64,000 nucleotides of DNA from Verrucosispora sp. NA02020 (GTDB lineage Bacteria; Actinomycetota; Actinomycetes; Mycobacteriales; Micromonosporaceae): the NCBI RefSeq assembly GCF_013364215.1, contig NZ_CP054923.1, forward strand, positions 6,076,001 through 6,140,000. Reading direction: 5' to 3'. Under the pieces are notes generated by a model. The model made no database searches. It was not told the origin of the DNA and was given only the letters and a program-made list of their open reading frames with translations. Position numbers and translations under genes: made by a program. Every line of letters starts with the position of its first letter. The first letter of the stretch is position 1. Of this stretch, positions 35,674-43,397 are shown in pieces.

Positions 35674-36063
35674 TCACTCGAAGCCGAGGGCCCGCGTGGT
35701 GGGCGGGCTCACCAGCAGCCAGGTGACGCCGAGCCCGAGCGCGATCAGCGGTACGCCGAGCCAGCCCAACCCGCCCTGGATCATGAACCAGCCGATCGGC
35801 AGCAGCATGAGTTGCAGCACGATGGCGGGTGCCCGGGCACCCGCTCGACGGCGCAGCAGCGCGCTGCCCAGCGCCCAGAGCGCGATCGCCGCGCCGATGG
35901 CGAACGCCGTCACCAGCAGCGCCGACACCAGGTCGGTGGTGGCGGCGGTGAAGTCGGCGACGACCAACCAGGCCGCGATCAGCCCGACGGCGATCGCCTG
36001 ACCCCGCAGGAGGAAGACCGCCCACCGGAGGGTCACCGGGGTCGGGTCGGAGTCGATTGCCAC
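35674..36063 (-). CDS. Small four-helix membrane protein, unknown
   Basis: The protein has 129 aa with four hydrophobic helices (about 13-38, 45-67, 80-98 and 100-118) and short charged loops (RRRAGARAP). I recognise no family and no catalytic motif. GTG 36063 is preceded by TATCGT (36075-36070 on the minus strand) with a 6-nt gap, a leaderless arrangement. Its promoter is back-to-back with that of the lipid kinase gene. The 3' end is 7 bp from the end of the RsbW-like gene, so the two transcripts converge tightly. Confidence 0.75.
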   Translation of the reverse strand: MAIDSDPTPVTLRWAVFLLRGQAIAVGLIAAWLVVADFTAATTDLVSALLVTAFAIGAAIALWALGSALLRRRAGARAPAIVLQLMLLPIGWFMIQGGLGWLGVPLIALGLGVTWLLVSPPTTRALGFE

Positions 36064-36069
36064 GCGGTC

Positions 36070-36106
36070 ACGATACCCGTGGCGGGTCGGGGTACAGTGC
36101 CGCCCA
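36070..36106. promoter_or_regulatory. Divergent pair of leaderless -10 elements
   Basis: On the minus strand TATCGT (36075-36070) serves the membrane protein gene (GTG 36063). On the plus strand TACAGT (36093-36098) is followed by 7 nt and ATG 36106 of the lipid kinase gene. Confidence 0.5.
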
Positions 36107-37050
36107 TGCGGGCCGTCCTGCTGGTCAATCCGAAGGCCACCACCACCAGCGAGCGTGCGCGGGATGTGCTCGTCCGAGCGCTGCGCAGCGAGGTGGATCT
36201 CTCCGTGCGCTACACCCGGCGCCGCGGCCACGCCACCGCGCTGGCCCGGGAGGCCGCGGTGGAGGGCGTCGACGTGGTGGTCACCCTCGGTGGTGACGGC
36301 ACGGTCAACGAGGTGGTCAACGGCCTGATGACGGCGACCAGTGCCGGCGGTGCGGCACCGACCGCCGAGCGGTTGCCCGCGCTGGCCACCGTGCCGGGCG
36401 GCTCGACGAACGTCTTCGCGCGGGCGCTGGGCCTGCCCAAGGAGTGGCCCGAGGCGGCCAGCATGCTCCTGGAGGGGCTGCGGCTGAGCCGGCACCGGAC
36501 GATCGGCCTCGGCCGGGCCGACGACCGCTACTTCACCTTCTGCGCCGGCTTCGGGCTCGACGCGGCGGTCATCCATCGGGTCGAGGAGGCCCGTCGGCGG
36601 GGCCGGGTCTCCTCGCCGGGGCTCTATTTCCGCGCCTTCACCGCGCAGTTCCTGCTCGGTGCCGAGCGGCGCAACCCGGCGATCCAGTTGGAGCAGCCGG
36701 GCGAGACCACGGAGGGCGATCTGGCGACGGTGATCGTCCAGAACACCGCCCCGTGGACGTTCGTCGGCGACCGGGAGGCCAACCCGAACCCGGAGGCGTC
36801 CTTCGATCTGGGCCTCGACGTGATGGCCCTTCGCCAGCTAGGCGTCGCCAGTACGACACGGACAGTGAGGCAATTCCTGTCCGCCACGCCGGATCCGCAG
36901 GGTCGCCAAGTTCTTCGTCGGCACGATGTTGCCGAGTTCACGCTGGTAGCGAGCCGTCCGCAGGCGTTTCAGCTCGACGGCGACTACCTTGGCGAACGAG
37001 AAAAAGTTGGATTCGCCTCCGTTCCGGCCGCACTCAGAGTAATCTGTTAG
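36106..37050 (+). CDS. Diacylglycerol kinase-family lipid kinase (YegS/DgkB-like)
   Basis: The protein has 314 aa. It carries LLVNPKAT at the N-terminus, the nucleotide loop VTLGGDGTVNEVVNG, VPGGSTNVFARALGLP and a CAGFGLDAAVIHRVE block, ending with the FQLDGDYLGE strand expected of the DAGK catalytic fold. It should phosphorylate diacylglycerol or a related lipid, recycling it to phosphatidate. ATG 36106 follows a leaderless -10. The last about 75 codons have clearly more A/T-ending codons than the first part, continuing into the AT-richer region before whiB1. Confidence 0.9.
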   Translation: MRAVLLVNPKATTTSERARDVLVRALRSEVDLSVRYTRRRGHATALAREAAVEGVDVVVTLGGDGTVNEVVNGLMTATSAGGAAPTAERLPALATVPGGSTNVFARALGLPKEWPEAASMLLEGLRLSRHRTIGLGRADDRYFTFCAGFGLDAAVIHRVEEARRRGRVSSPGLYFRAFTAQFLLGAERRNPAIQLEQPGETTEGDLATVIVQNTAPWTFVGDREANPNPEASFDLGLDVMALRQLGVASTTRTVRQFLSATPDPQGRQVLRRHDVAEFTLVASRPQAFQLDGDYLGEREKVGFASVPAALRVIC

Positions 37051-37495
37051 GTCTCCGGTACCCCCGGGCGGAGAGGTCGGCGCGCCCCCGACACGCGACG
37101 ACTGCGACACCCGGGACTCGTGCCGGAAATGTCGGCAATGTGCGCGGGACTGTACTATATTGATCCTCGACTGTGATAAGCCAGGTAAGCCAGTGCCCCC
37201 TGGAACCGGGACAAATGGGTTGTGGGCTTGCTCACCGCCCGGAGTTTTTCCAAGCGTCACCCTTGACATCGCCAGAGTTCGTGAAAGTATTCACAAGCGA
37301 ACTTGAGTTACCGGGACATTGCCTGGACATGCTCGGCAGGTTGAGCTGTTCCAGCAGGTCCCCCGGGCCAACAGCCTGCTCACGCACTGCCGAATTGACG
37401 AACGCAAACCGTCACCATCGGCAATGCGGATGCATATAGGAAAAGCACGAAGAAGCAACATCTGCCACCCATCCAGAATGAGGAGTGTTGCCGCC
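37051..37495 (+). promoter_or_regulatory. Long AT-richer regulatory region upstream of whiB1
   Basis: These 445 bp lack a convincing gene. Visible elements are TATATT at 37156-37161, a perfect TTGACA at 37263-37268, the Crp-like site at 37280-37295 and TTGAGT at 37303-37308. Base composition is noticeably lower in GC than the surrounding genes. A long 5' leader for whiB1 is likely. Short open frames here (for example 37173-37439) have poor start signals. Confidence 0.5.
37280..37295. promoter_or_regulatory. Crp-type binding site upstream of whiB1
   Basis: CGTGA-AAGTAT-TCACA matches the Crp consensus TGTGA-N6-TCACA at 9 of 10 positions. It begins 11 bp after a perfect TTGACA, so it overlaps that promoter's spacer and -10, or it could activate a downstream start. 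In Mycobacterium tuberculosis whiB1 is known to be controlled by Crp. Confidence 0.65.
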
Positions 37496-37753
37496 ATGGA
37501 CTGGCGTCACCATGCTGTCTGCCGCGACGAGGACCCGGAACTGTTCTTCCCGATCGGGACGTCCGGTCCGGCTCTCCTGCAGGTCGAGCAGGCCAAGGCC
37601 GTCTGCAGGCGCTGCTCCGTGACCGACCAGTGCCTGCAGTGGGCGCTGGAGTCCGGTCAGGACGCTGGCGTCTGGGGCGGGATGAGCGAAGAGGAGCGCC
37701 GCGCTGTCAAGCGTCGCGGTGGCCTCCGGGTGCTGCGCGCTCACTCCGCCTGA
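37496..37753 (+). CDS. whiB1: WhiB-family iron-sulfur regulator WhiB1/WblE
   Basis: The protein has 85 aa and is closely similar to mycobacterial WhiB1: MDWRHHAVCRDEDPELFFPIG at the N-terminus, cluster cysteines at 9, 37, 40 and 46 (Cx27Cx2Cx5C), then the GVWGGMSEEERR turn and a basic tail (VKRRGGLRVLR). WhiB1 carries a [4Fe-4S] cluster that senses nitric oxide and partners the primary sigma factor; it is essential in mycobacteria. ATG 37496 is preceded by a weak GGAGTG 12 nt upstream. A strong terminator follows. Regulation by a Crp homologue is suggested by the upstream site. Confidence 0.95.
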   Translation: MDWRHHAVCRDEDPELFFPIGTSGPALLQVEQAKAVCRRCSVTDQCLQWALESGQDAGVWGGMSEEERRAVKRRGGLRVLRAHSA

Positions 37754-37774
37754 CCACAACCGCACCGAAGCGAC

Positions 37775-37806
37775 ACGCCCCGGCCGGGCTCAGCCCGCCG
37801 GGGCGT
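37775..37806 (+). terminator. Terminator of whiB1
   Basis: ACGCCCCGGC and GCCGGGGCGT form a 10-bp stem, extended inward by GGG/CCC past a single bulged C. A short TTCTG follows. It lies 22 bp after the stop codon. Confidence 0.7.
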
Positions 37807-37826
37807 TCTGCTGTCCACCCGCACCT

Positions 37827-37888
37827 GGATGTAAGGAAGGGACCCTTCCTATACACCAGGCGTTAGCAGGGGACCCCTCCTTACATCC
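37827..37888. repeat. Dispersed palindromic repeat, copy 3
   Basis: Left arm from GGATGTAAGGAAGGGACCC and right arm ending GGACCCCTCCTTACATCC pair over about 24 bp with four mismatches. The loop reads ATACACCAGGCGTTAG. It lies between the convergent whiB1 and chelatase genes. Confidence 0.8.
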
Positions 37889-37898
37889 ACAAGGGCGC

Positions 37899-38708
37899 TC
37901 AGCGCGTCGAGGGCGCCTGGACGTCCACCCGGTCCAGCACCAGCCCCACCAACTCCGGCGCGTCGGTCAGCGGCGCCGCCACGGCAACCGCGCCGGCCTC
38001 CCGCGCCGACACCGCCACCGCGTCGTGGAACAACCCGGGCGCCAGGAAGTACGCGGCCACGGCGACCCGCCGCGCGCCCCGCGCCCGCAACCGGGCCACC
38101 GCCGCGCCGACGGCCGGTGGCGCCGCCGAGGCGTACGAGACCCGGGTCGTGGCACCCAGGACCGCACCGAGTTCCCGGGCCACCCGGCCGACCGAGGCGC
38201 GGGCGGACGCGTCCCGGGTACCCGCCGCCGCCAGCACCACCGCGTCGAACCGACCCGGTTCCGCCTCCGCCAGCCGCCGCCCCAGCGCGTCCAGCAGCGA
38301 CCGGTCCACCCGGTTGCCGACCGGGCCGAGCACGTCGGTGACGGTCACCGCGATCGGCGGACCGGACTCCTGGGCGGCCGCCACCGCCGCCGGGATGTCC
38401 ACCCGCCGGTGGTACGCGGCGGTCAGCAGCAGCGGCACCAGGACCGCCCGGGAGTGCCCGGCGGCGGCCAGTCCTCGCAGCGCCTCGGTCGGACCGGGCT
38501 CGGTGTGGTCCAGCCAGCTCGCCAGCACCGGGGTGCCGGGCCGGGCGTCCGACACCGCCCGCGCCAGCGCCCGGGTGGCCTCGGCGGCCCGTGGATCGCG
38601 GCTGCCGTGGGCGACCAGGAGCAGCGGGTCCCGCCCCGACCCTGGTGGGCCGGGGCGGATCGGGCCGCCGTCGGTTTCCGCCGCCTCGGTCAGAGGTGCA
38701 GTCCGCAC
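37899..38708 (-). CDS. CbiX/SirB-type sirohydrochlorin chelatase
   Basis: The protein has 269 aa in two related halves. The first carries LLLVAHGSRDPRAAEAT with the metal-binding His, and VLVPLLLTAAYHRRVDIP; the second has the GTRDASARASV block and VAVAAYFLAPGLFHDAV with further His residues. It is expected to insert Fe or Co into sirohydrochlorin. Clustering with sulfite reductase, which needs siroheme, favours a ferrochelatase role for siroheme. GTG 38708 overlaps the cysH 3' end by 19 bp, consistent with coupling, but the start is not strongly supported by a Shine-Dalgarno. Confidence 0.87.
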   Translation of the reverse strand: MRTAPLTEAAETDGGPIRPGPPGSGRDPLLLVAHGSRDPRAAEATRALARAVSDARPGTPVLASWLDHTEPGPTEALRGLAAAGHSRAVLVPLLLTAAYHRRVDIPAAVAAAQESGPPIAVTVTDVLGPVGNRVDRSLLDALGRRLAEAEPGRFDAVVLAAAGTRDASARASVGRVARELGAVLGATTRVSYASAAPPAVGAAVARLRARGARRVAVAAYFLAPGLFHDAVAVSAREAGAVAVAAPLTDAPELVGLVLDRVDVQAPSTR

Positions 38709-39463
38709 TCGGTCTTCTCGAACATGGCCCAGCGGCCGGCGCGCGGGTCCTCCCCCGCCGTGGTCCGGCGGGTGCACGGCCAGCAGCCGACCGAACCGTA
38801 GCCGCGCCGGAGCAGTTCGTTGACCGGCACCTTCCACCGCGCGACGTACGCGTCGACGTCCGCCTGGCTCCAGGCCGCGATCGGGTTGACCTTCACCCGA
38901 CCCCGGCGCGGGTCGAACGCCACCACCGGCGTGTTGGCCCGGGTCGGCGACTCGTCCCGGCGCAGTCCGGCGGCCCATGCCTCGTAGCCGGCCAGCGCCC
39001 GTTCCAGCGGCTCCACCTTGCGCAACCGGCAGCACTCGTCCGGTGACCGGTTGAACAGCCGGGGCCCGTACTCGCCGTCCTGCTGACCGACGGTGAGTCG
39101 GGGCCGGATCGACCGGACGTTCACCGGCAGGGTGCGGGCGACCTCGTCGCGGACGGCGAGGGTCTCCGGGAAGTGCAGGCCGGTGTCGAGGAAGACCACG
39201 TCCACCCCGGGTGCCACCCGGGAGACGAGGTGGGCGAGCACCGCGTCCGCCATCGAGCTGGTCACGCAGAACCGGTCACCGAAGGTCTCCGCGGCCCACC
39301 GGGCGATCTCCAGCGCGGGCGCGCCCTCCAGTTCCCGGCCCGCCCGGTCGGCGAGTTCCCGCAACTGCTCGGGGCTGCGGCGGGTCGGGTCGGCCGGCGC
39401 GACCGCCGGGGCGGGCGCGGTGTCGACGAGTCCCAGACCGGCTGCGGAGACCAGCGCGCTCAT
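38690..39463 (-). CDS. cysH: Phosphoadenylyl/adenylyl-sulfate reductase (APS reductase type)
   Basis: The protein has 257 aa. It has the VTSSMADAVLAHLVS pyrophosphatase-like loop, VVFLDTGLHFPET, the iron-sulfur ligands in ECCRLRKVEPL and GCWPCTRR (two CC/CxxC pairs, typical of the APS-using enzyme), and the catalytic C-terminal ECGLHL. It reduces activated sulfate to sulfite with thioredoxin. ATG 39463 overlaps the stop of the small zinc-ribbon gene (ATGA), and its own 3' end overlaps the chelatase gene, so the cluster is translated as a unit. Confidence 0.95.
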   Translation of the reverse strand: MSALVSAAGLGLVDTAPAPAVAPADPTRRSPEQLRELADRAGRELEGAPALEIARWAAETFGDRFCVTSSMADAVLAHLVSRVAPGVDVVFLDTGLHFPETLAVRDEVARTLPVNVRSIRPRLTVGQQDGEYGPRLFNRSPDECCRLRKVEPLERALAGYEAWAAGLRRDESPTRANTPVVAFDPRRGRVKVNPIAAWSQADVDAYVARWKVPVNELLRRGYGSVGCWPCTRRTTAGEDPRAGRWAMFEKTECGLHL

Positions 39464-39621
39464 CGCCGCACCGCCTGGGGGAGCAGACCGGTGAAACGGA
39501 CCGTGAACACTCGGGCGCAGCCGTGGCACTCCCAGGCGCCGTGCCCGGTCTCGCTCGGCCGCAGGTCCTCCTCGCCGCAGTAGGGGCAGTACAACGGCGC
39601 GGCACGGGTCTCGCTGCTCAT
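39460..39621 (-). CDS. 53-aa zinc-ribbon protein of the sulfur cluster
   Basis: ATG 39621 has GAGGTGA 6-7 nt upstream. The 53-residue product holds two CxxC pairs (LYCPYCGEED and WECHGCARVF), a rubredoxin/zinc-ribbon-like arrangement, and ends GLLPQAVRR. Its TGA overlaps the cysH ATG and its start is 13 bp after the sulfite reductase stop. Short proteins of this kind occur between nirite/sulfite reductase and cysH in other actinobacteria, but their function is unknown to me. Possible roles are a metal-binding accessory or an electron-transfer aid. Confidence 0.8.
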   Translation of the reverse strand: MSSETRAAPLYCPYCGEEDLRPSETGHGAWECHGCARVFTVRFTGLLPQAVRR

Positions 39622-39634
39622 CGCGTCACCTCGC

Positions 39635-41347
39635 TCATCGCAGTAGTTCCTCGTCGGCCCGGACGACCCAGTTGGCGAACGTCTCGTTCTCGGTCCGGCC
39701 GTCCAGGTAGCGCCGGGCCAGCCGTTCGACGTACTCGGGAAGCTCGTCGGCGGTCGTCTTGAGACCGCGCAGCTTGCGCCCGAACCCGGCGGTCTGGCCC
39801 TCGGCCATGCCCAGCCCGCCGCCGAGGTGCACCTGGTAGCCCTCGACCTGCTGGCCGTCCGGGCCGGTCACCAGTTGTCCCTTGAGCCCGATGTCGGCGA
39901 CCTGGGTGCGAGCGCAGGCGTTCGGGCAGCCGTTGATGTGGATGGAGATGTCCGTGTCGAAGTCACGCAGCCGCTGCTCCAGGCGGGCCACCAGCTCCTC
40001 GCCGCGCGCCTTGGTCTCGACGATGGCGAGCTTGCAGTACTCGATGCCGGTGCAGGCCATGGTGCCGCGCCGCCAGCTCGACGGGTGGGCCTCCAGACCG
40101 ATCCCGCGCAGCGCGGTGACCAGCGAGTCGGTCCGCTCCTGCGGGACGTCGAGAACGAGCAGTTTCTGGTACGGGGTGAGGCTGATCCGGCCGCTGCCGT
40201 GCGCTTCGACGACGTCGGCGAGCTGGGCGAGCTGGGTGCCGGAGACCCGCCCCACCACCGGGGTCGCGCCGACGTAGTTTCGGCCGTCCCGCTGGGCGTG
40301 CACGCCGATGTGGTCGACCGGCCGCTCCGGCAGGTCCGGGGCCGGGCCGTCCAGCAGCGTCCGGCCGAGGTACTCCTTCTCCAGCACCTCGCGGAACTTG
40401 GCCACGCCCCAGTCGGAGACCAGGAACTTCAACCGGGCTCGGTGGCGCAGCCGGCGGTACCCGTAGTCGCGGAAGATGCCGACCACGCCGACCCAGACGT
40501 CCGGCACCTCGTTCAGCGGCACCCAGACGCCGAGCCGCTGGGCCAGCATGGGGTTGGTGGAGAGCCCGCCGCCGACCCACACGTCGAAGCCGGGGCCGTG
40601 CTCGGGGTGGTCGACGCCGAGGAAGGCGATGTCGTTGGCCTGGTACGGGGTGTCCACCAGCCACGAGATCGACGACTTGAACTTGCGTGGCAGGTTGGAG
40701 TACTCCCGGTCGCCGACGTACCGCCGGACGATCTCGTCGATCGCCGGGGTGGCGTCGATCCGCTCGTCCGCGGCCACACCCGCGACCGGGCTGCCCAGCA
40801 CGATGCGGGGGCAGTCGCCGCACGCCTCGGTGGTCTGCAGGCCGACGGCCTCCAGCCGACGCCAGATCTCGGGCATGTCCTCGACCCGGATCCAGTGGTA
40901 CTGGATGTTCTGCCGGTCGGTGATGTCGGCGGTGTCGCGGGCGAACTCCCGGGAGATCTCCGCGATGGTGCGCAGCTGCGCCAGGTCGAGCTGGCCGCCG
41001 TCCACCCGCACCCGGAGCATGAAGTACTCGTCCTCCAGCTCGTGCGGCTCCAGCACGGCGGTACGTCCGCCGTCGATGCCCGCCTTGCGCTGGGTGTAGA
41101 GGCCCCACCAGCGGAACCGACCGCGCAGGTCCGCCGGGTCGATGGAGGCGAAGCCGCCGTGGGCGTAGATGTTCTCGATCCGCTCCCGCACGTTGAGCGG
41201 GTTGTCGTCCTTCTTGCTGCGCTCGTTGGGGTTGAGCGGCTCGCGGTATCCGAGCGCCCATTGGCCCTCGCCGCGGGGGCGGCGGGGAGCCCGCGCGGGG
41301 CGCGCCGTGGGATCCCCGGGTCGGGCCGGAATCTCGCTGACCGCCAT
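39635..41347 (-). CDS. sir: Ferredoxin-dependent sulfite reductase (NirA/SirA type)
   Basis: The protein has 570 aa. Duplicated ferredoxin-like and siroheme domains are visible: FMLRVRVDGGQL, ITDRQNIQYHWIR, TTEACGDCPRIVLGSP, then GRISLTPYQKLLVLDVP. The cluster/siroheme cysteines are in TMACTGIEYCKLA and HINGCPNACAR. It reduces sulfite to sulfide with six electrons from ferredoxin. ATG 41347 has GGAGGA about 9 nt upstream. A 134-bp leader separates it from a small cysteine-containing leader ORF, implying attenuation by cysteine supply. The first gene of the sulfur operon; nitrite reduction is a less likely alternative. Confidence 0.93.
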   Translation of the reverse strand: MAVSEIPARPGDPTARPARAPRRPRGEGQWALGYREPLNPNERSKKDDNPLNVRERIENIYAHGGFASIDPADLRGRFRWWGLYTQRKAGIDGGRTAVLEPHELEDEYFMLRVRVDGGQLDLAQLRTIAEISREFARDTADITDRQNIQYHWIRVEDMPEIWRRLEAVGLQTTEACGDCPRIVLGSPVAGVAADERIDATPAIDEIVRRYVGDREYSNLPRKFKSSISWLVDTPYQANDIAFLGVDHPEHGPGFDVWVGGGLSTNPMLAQRLGVWVPLNEVPDVWVGVVGIFRDYGYRRLRHRARLKFLVSDWGVAKFREVLEKEYLGRTLLDGPAPDLPERPVDHIGVHAQRDGRNYVGATPVVGRVSGTQLAQLADVVEAHGSGRISLTPYQKLLVLDVPQERTDSLVTALRGIGLEAHPSSWRRGTMACTGIEYCKLAIVETKARGEELVARLEQRLRDFDTDISIHINGCPNACARTQVADIGLKGQLVTGPDGQQVEGYQVHLGGGLGMAEGQTAGFGRKLRGLKTTADELPEYVERLARRYLDGRTENETFANWVVRADEELLR

Positions 41348-41481
41348 CGCGGCGTCCTCCGTTGTCTGCTGTGCCTCGGCTGGGGTAAGCGGACGCGATC
41401 GGCTCCCGGAAAGGGGCCGTGGACGGCGATGTCAGGAACGGCCGGCGCGCCAGGTGCCCGAGGCAGGGTGGTCGGGCGTCG

Positions 41482-41577
41482 TCAGTAGGCCGGACAGATG
41501 GCGCTGCGCACGCGGCCGTAATCAACGTGGCGGCGAGCCACGAAGCGGCGCACGACGGCGGCAGTCATGAACGTCAT
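41482..41577 (-). CDS. Leader peptide upstream of the sulfur operon
   Basis: A 31-codon frame (or 28 from ATG 41568) reads MTAAVVRRFVARRHVDYG... and ends SAICPAY. The RRHVDYxRV...C pattern is the one I recall from short 'putative leader peptides' in front of actinobacterial sulfur-assimilation genes. It lies 134 bp upstream of the sulfite reductase start on the same strand. Ribosome stalling at the Cys codon when cysteine is low would relieve downstream repression; this mechanism is inferred. No clear Shine-Dalgarno precedes either ATG, consistent with a short or absent 5' leader. Confidence 0.75.
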   Translation of the reverse strand: MTFMTAAVVRRFVARRHVDYGRVRSAICPAY

Positions 41578-41681
41578 GTTGCCACACCGGGTATGGGCCG
41601 GCCAATGACTGCGTGCCGCATCCCACATCACGGGCGGTCGCTGCCGCCACTCGGAGCGCGATCGTGTGGCAGGCTCGCAAT

Positions 41682-43289
41682 GTGGGGGATTTGTCCGATA
41701 GGTCGGTCCCGGTCGCCGGAACCGGCGTCCGGCTCAGCGGCGTACGCCTGCGTGCCCTGCCGGTCTGGCTGCTCCCGGCGGGCCTGACCCTGCTGGTGAC
41801 GCTGGCCGGGTTGGACTCCGCCCAGCCGTGGCGGGACGAGTTGGCCACCTGGAGCGCCGCCACCCGGCCGGCGGCCGACCTGTTCCGGCTGACCGGCACC
41901 ATCGACGCCGCCGCCGCGCCCTACTACCTGCTCGTGCACGCCTGGACGGCGGTGGCCGGCGACTCGGTGGCCGCGCTGCGTCTGCCGTCCGCACTGGCCA
42001 TGGCCGTCGCCGCCGGCCTGACCGCCACGCTCGGTCGACGGCTCTGGGACGCCCGCGTCGGCACCCTCGCCGGGCTGCTGTTCGCGGTCCTGCCCAGCAC
42101 CTCCCGCTACGGCCAGGAAGCCCGCCCGTACGCGCTGGCCACCGCCCTGGCCGTGCTGAGCACCCTGCTGCTCGTGGACTCGCTGCACCGTCCCGGTCCA
42201 CGCCGCTGGGCCGGGTACGCCGTGACCACCGCCGCCCTCGGGCTCGCCCACCTGGTCGCCCTCACCCTGCTCGCCGCACACGCCGTCGCCGTACTCACCG
42301 CCACACCCCGCACCGCTTCACCGGGCACCACCGCACCGCCCGCCGCCGACCCGGCGTCATCGGACCGGGCGTCGACCCCTGACCCCGGGCCCCGGGCCCC
42401 GGGCGACCTCGGGGCCGGTGGGGGGCGGCGGCGGTTCCGGCGACGGGTGGCGTGGGGGTGGGTGGCCGCGTTGGTGCCGGTGTTCGCGGCGGTCACCCCG
42501 TTGGCGCTGCGGGCCCGGGGGCAACGGGCCCGGCAACTGGACTGGGTGGACGCGGCGCGGCCCGGGGACCTGGCGGCGCTGCCCGGCGGGGTGGTACAGA
42601 GCGGGGTGGTGGGCGGCCTCCTGGTCGGGCTCGCCGCTCTCGGTACGGTCCGGGCCGGTCGGCGGGCGCTGCTGCCGGCCAGTTGCGTGCTGCTGCCCGT
42701 GCTGCTGCTCTTCGTCGCCGGGTCCGTCGTCCCGCTCTGGGTTCCCCGCTACCTGGTCTTCGTGGTGCCGTTCGGCTGCCTGCTGGCCGGTGCGGCTCTG
42801 CGTACGGTCCGGGCGCCCGGTGCACTCGCCGTGGTGGCCCTGGCCGGGCTGCTCGGTCTGCCGGACCAGGCCGCGTTGCGACGTACCCACGAGTGGCCGC
42901 GCAGCGCCACGGTCGACTACGCGGGCGCGGCCCGGATCGTCGCCGACGACCTGCGCCCCGACGACACGGTGGTCTACTCGCCCCGGGAGAGCTGGCTCTT
43001 CCTCGACCTGGGGCTGCGCTACCACCTCGGCGAGCGGACGCCCCGGGACGTACTGGCGGTGGCGGACCCGCAGCGCCGGGGCGATCTCTTGGCCACCGAG
43101 TGCGACCGGCCGACGGAGTGCCTGGCGGGGGTGGACCGGGTCTGGCTGGTGGTCGCCGGCGGTCCGGACGACCCGCTGGCCGCCGTCCCCGGGGCCAAGG
43201 GAGACGCGCTGCGGAGCGGCTACACCGTCACCCGGGTCTGGCCCCGACCCGGCCTCACCGTCGCCCTGCTCACCGCCGACGACCGCTGA
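41682..43289 (+). CDS. Multi-pass membrane glycosyltransferase (GT39/ArnT-like)
   Basis: The protein has 535 aa with roughly ten membrane helices. The first periplasmic loop has SAQPWRDELATWSAA, whose Asp-Glu matches the catalytic acidic pair of GT-C enzymes, followed by YYLLVHAWTAVAGDSVAALRLPSAL and SRYGQEARPYAL. These are typical of polyprenyl-phosphate-sugar-dependent mannosyltransferases. A Pro/Ala-rich 40-residue cytoplasmic loop divides the helices, and an about 135-residue soluble C-terminus ends the protein. GTG 41682 is preceded by CAGGCT with a 6-nt gap (leaderless type); ATG-like starts further upstream overlap the divergent leader region. Confidence 0.82.
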   Translation: MGDLSDRSVPVAGTGVRLSGVRLRALPVWLLPAGLTLLVTLAGLDSAQPWRDELATWSAATRPAADLFRLTGTIDAAAAPYYLLVHAWTAVAGDSVAALRLPSALAMAVAAGLTATLGRRLWDARVGTLAGLLFAVLPSTSRYGQEARPYALATALAVLSTLLLVDSLHRPGPRRWAGYAVTTAALGLAHLVALTLLAAHAVAVLTATPRTASPGTTAPPAADPASSDRASTPDPGPRAPGDLGAGGGRRRFRRRVAWGWVAALVPVFAAVTPLALRARGQRARQLDWVDAARPGDLAALPGGVVQSGVVGGLLVGLAALGTVRAGRRALLPASCVLLPVLLLFVAGSVVPLWVPRYLVFVVPFGCLLAGAALRTVRAPGALAVVALAGLLGLPDQAALRRTHEWPRSATVDYAGAARIVADDLRPDDTVVYSPRESWLFLDLGLRYHLGERTPRDVLAVADPQRRGDLLATECDRPTECLAGVDRVWLVVAGGPDDPLAAVPGAKGDALRSGYTVTRVWPRPGLTVALLTADDR

Positions 43290-43361
43290 CCGCCCGCCGG
43301 GCGCGGCACCGAGGGCGACCGGCGACACTCCCGGTCGGCCCGGGGCACAGTCGACGCCGGG

Positions 43362-43397
43362 GCACGCTCAGGCGCCAGGGCACGCTCAGGCGCCAGG
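43362..43397. repeat. 18-bp exact tandem duplication at the pdtaS stop
   Basis: GCACGCTCAGGCGCCAGG occurs at 43362-43379 and 43380-43397. In minus-strand reading each copy encodes Pro-Gly-Ala-stop, so the pdtaS stop codon is duplicated 18 bp downstream. Confidence 0.9.

Noticed and set aside
37173..37439. 88-residue frame in the whiB1 upstream region
   Set aside because: No start signal, unusual amino acid mix, and it overlies the promoter and Crp-like elements.
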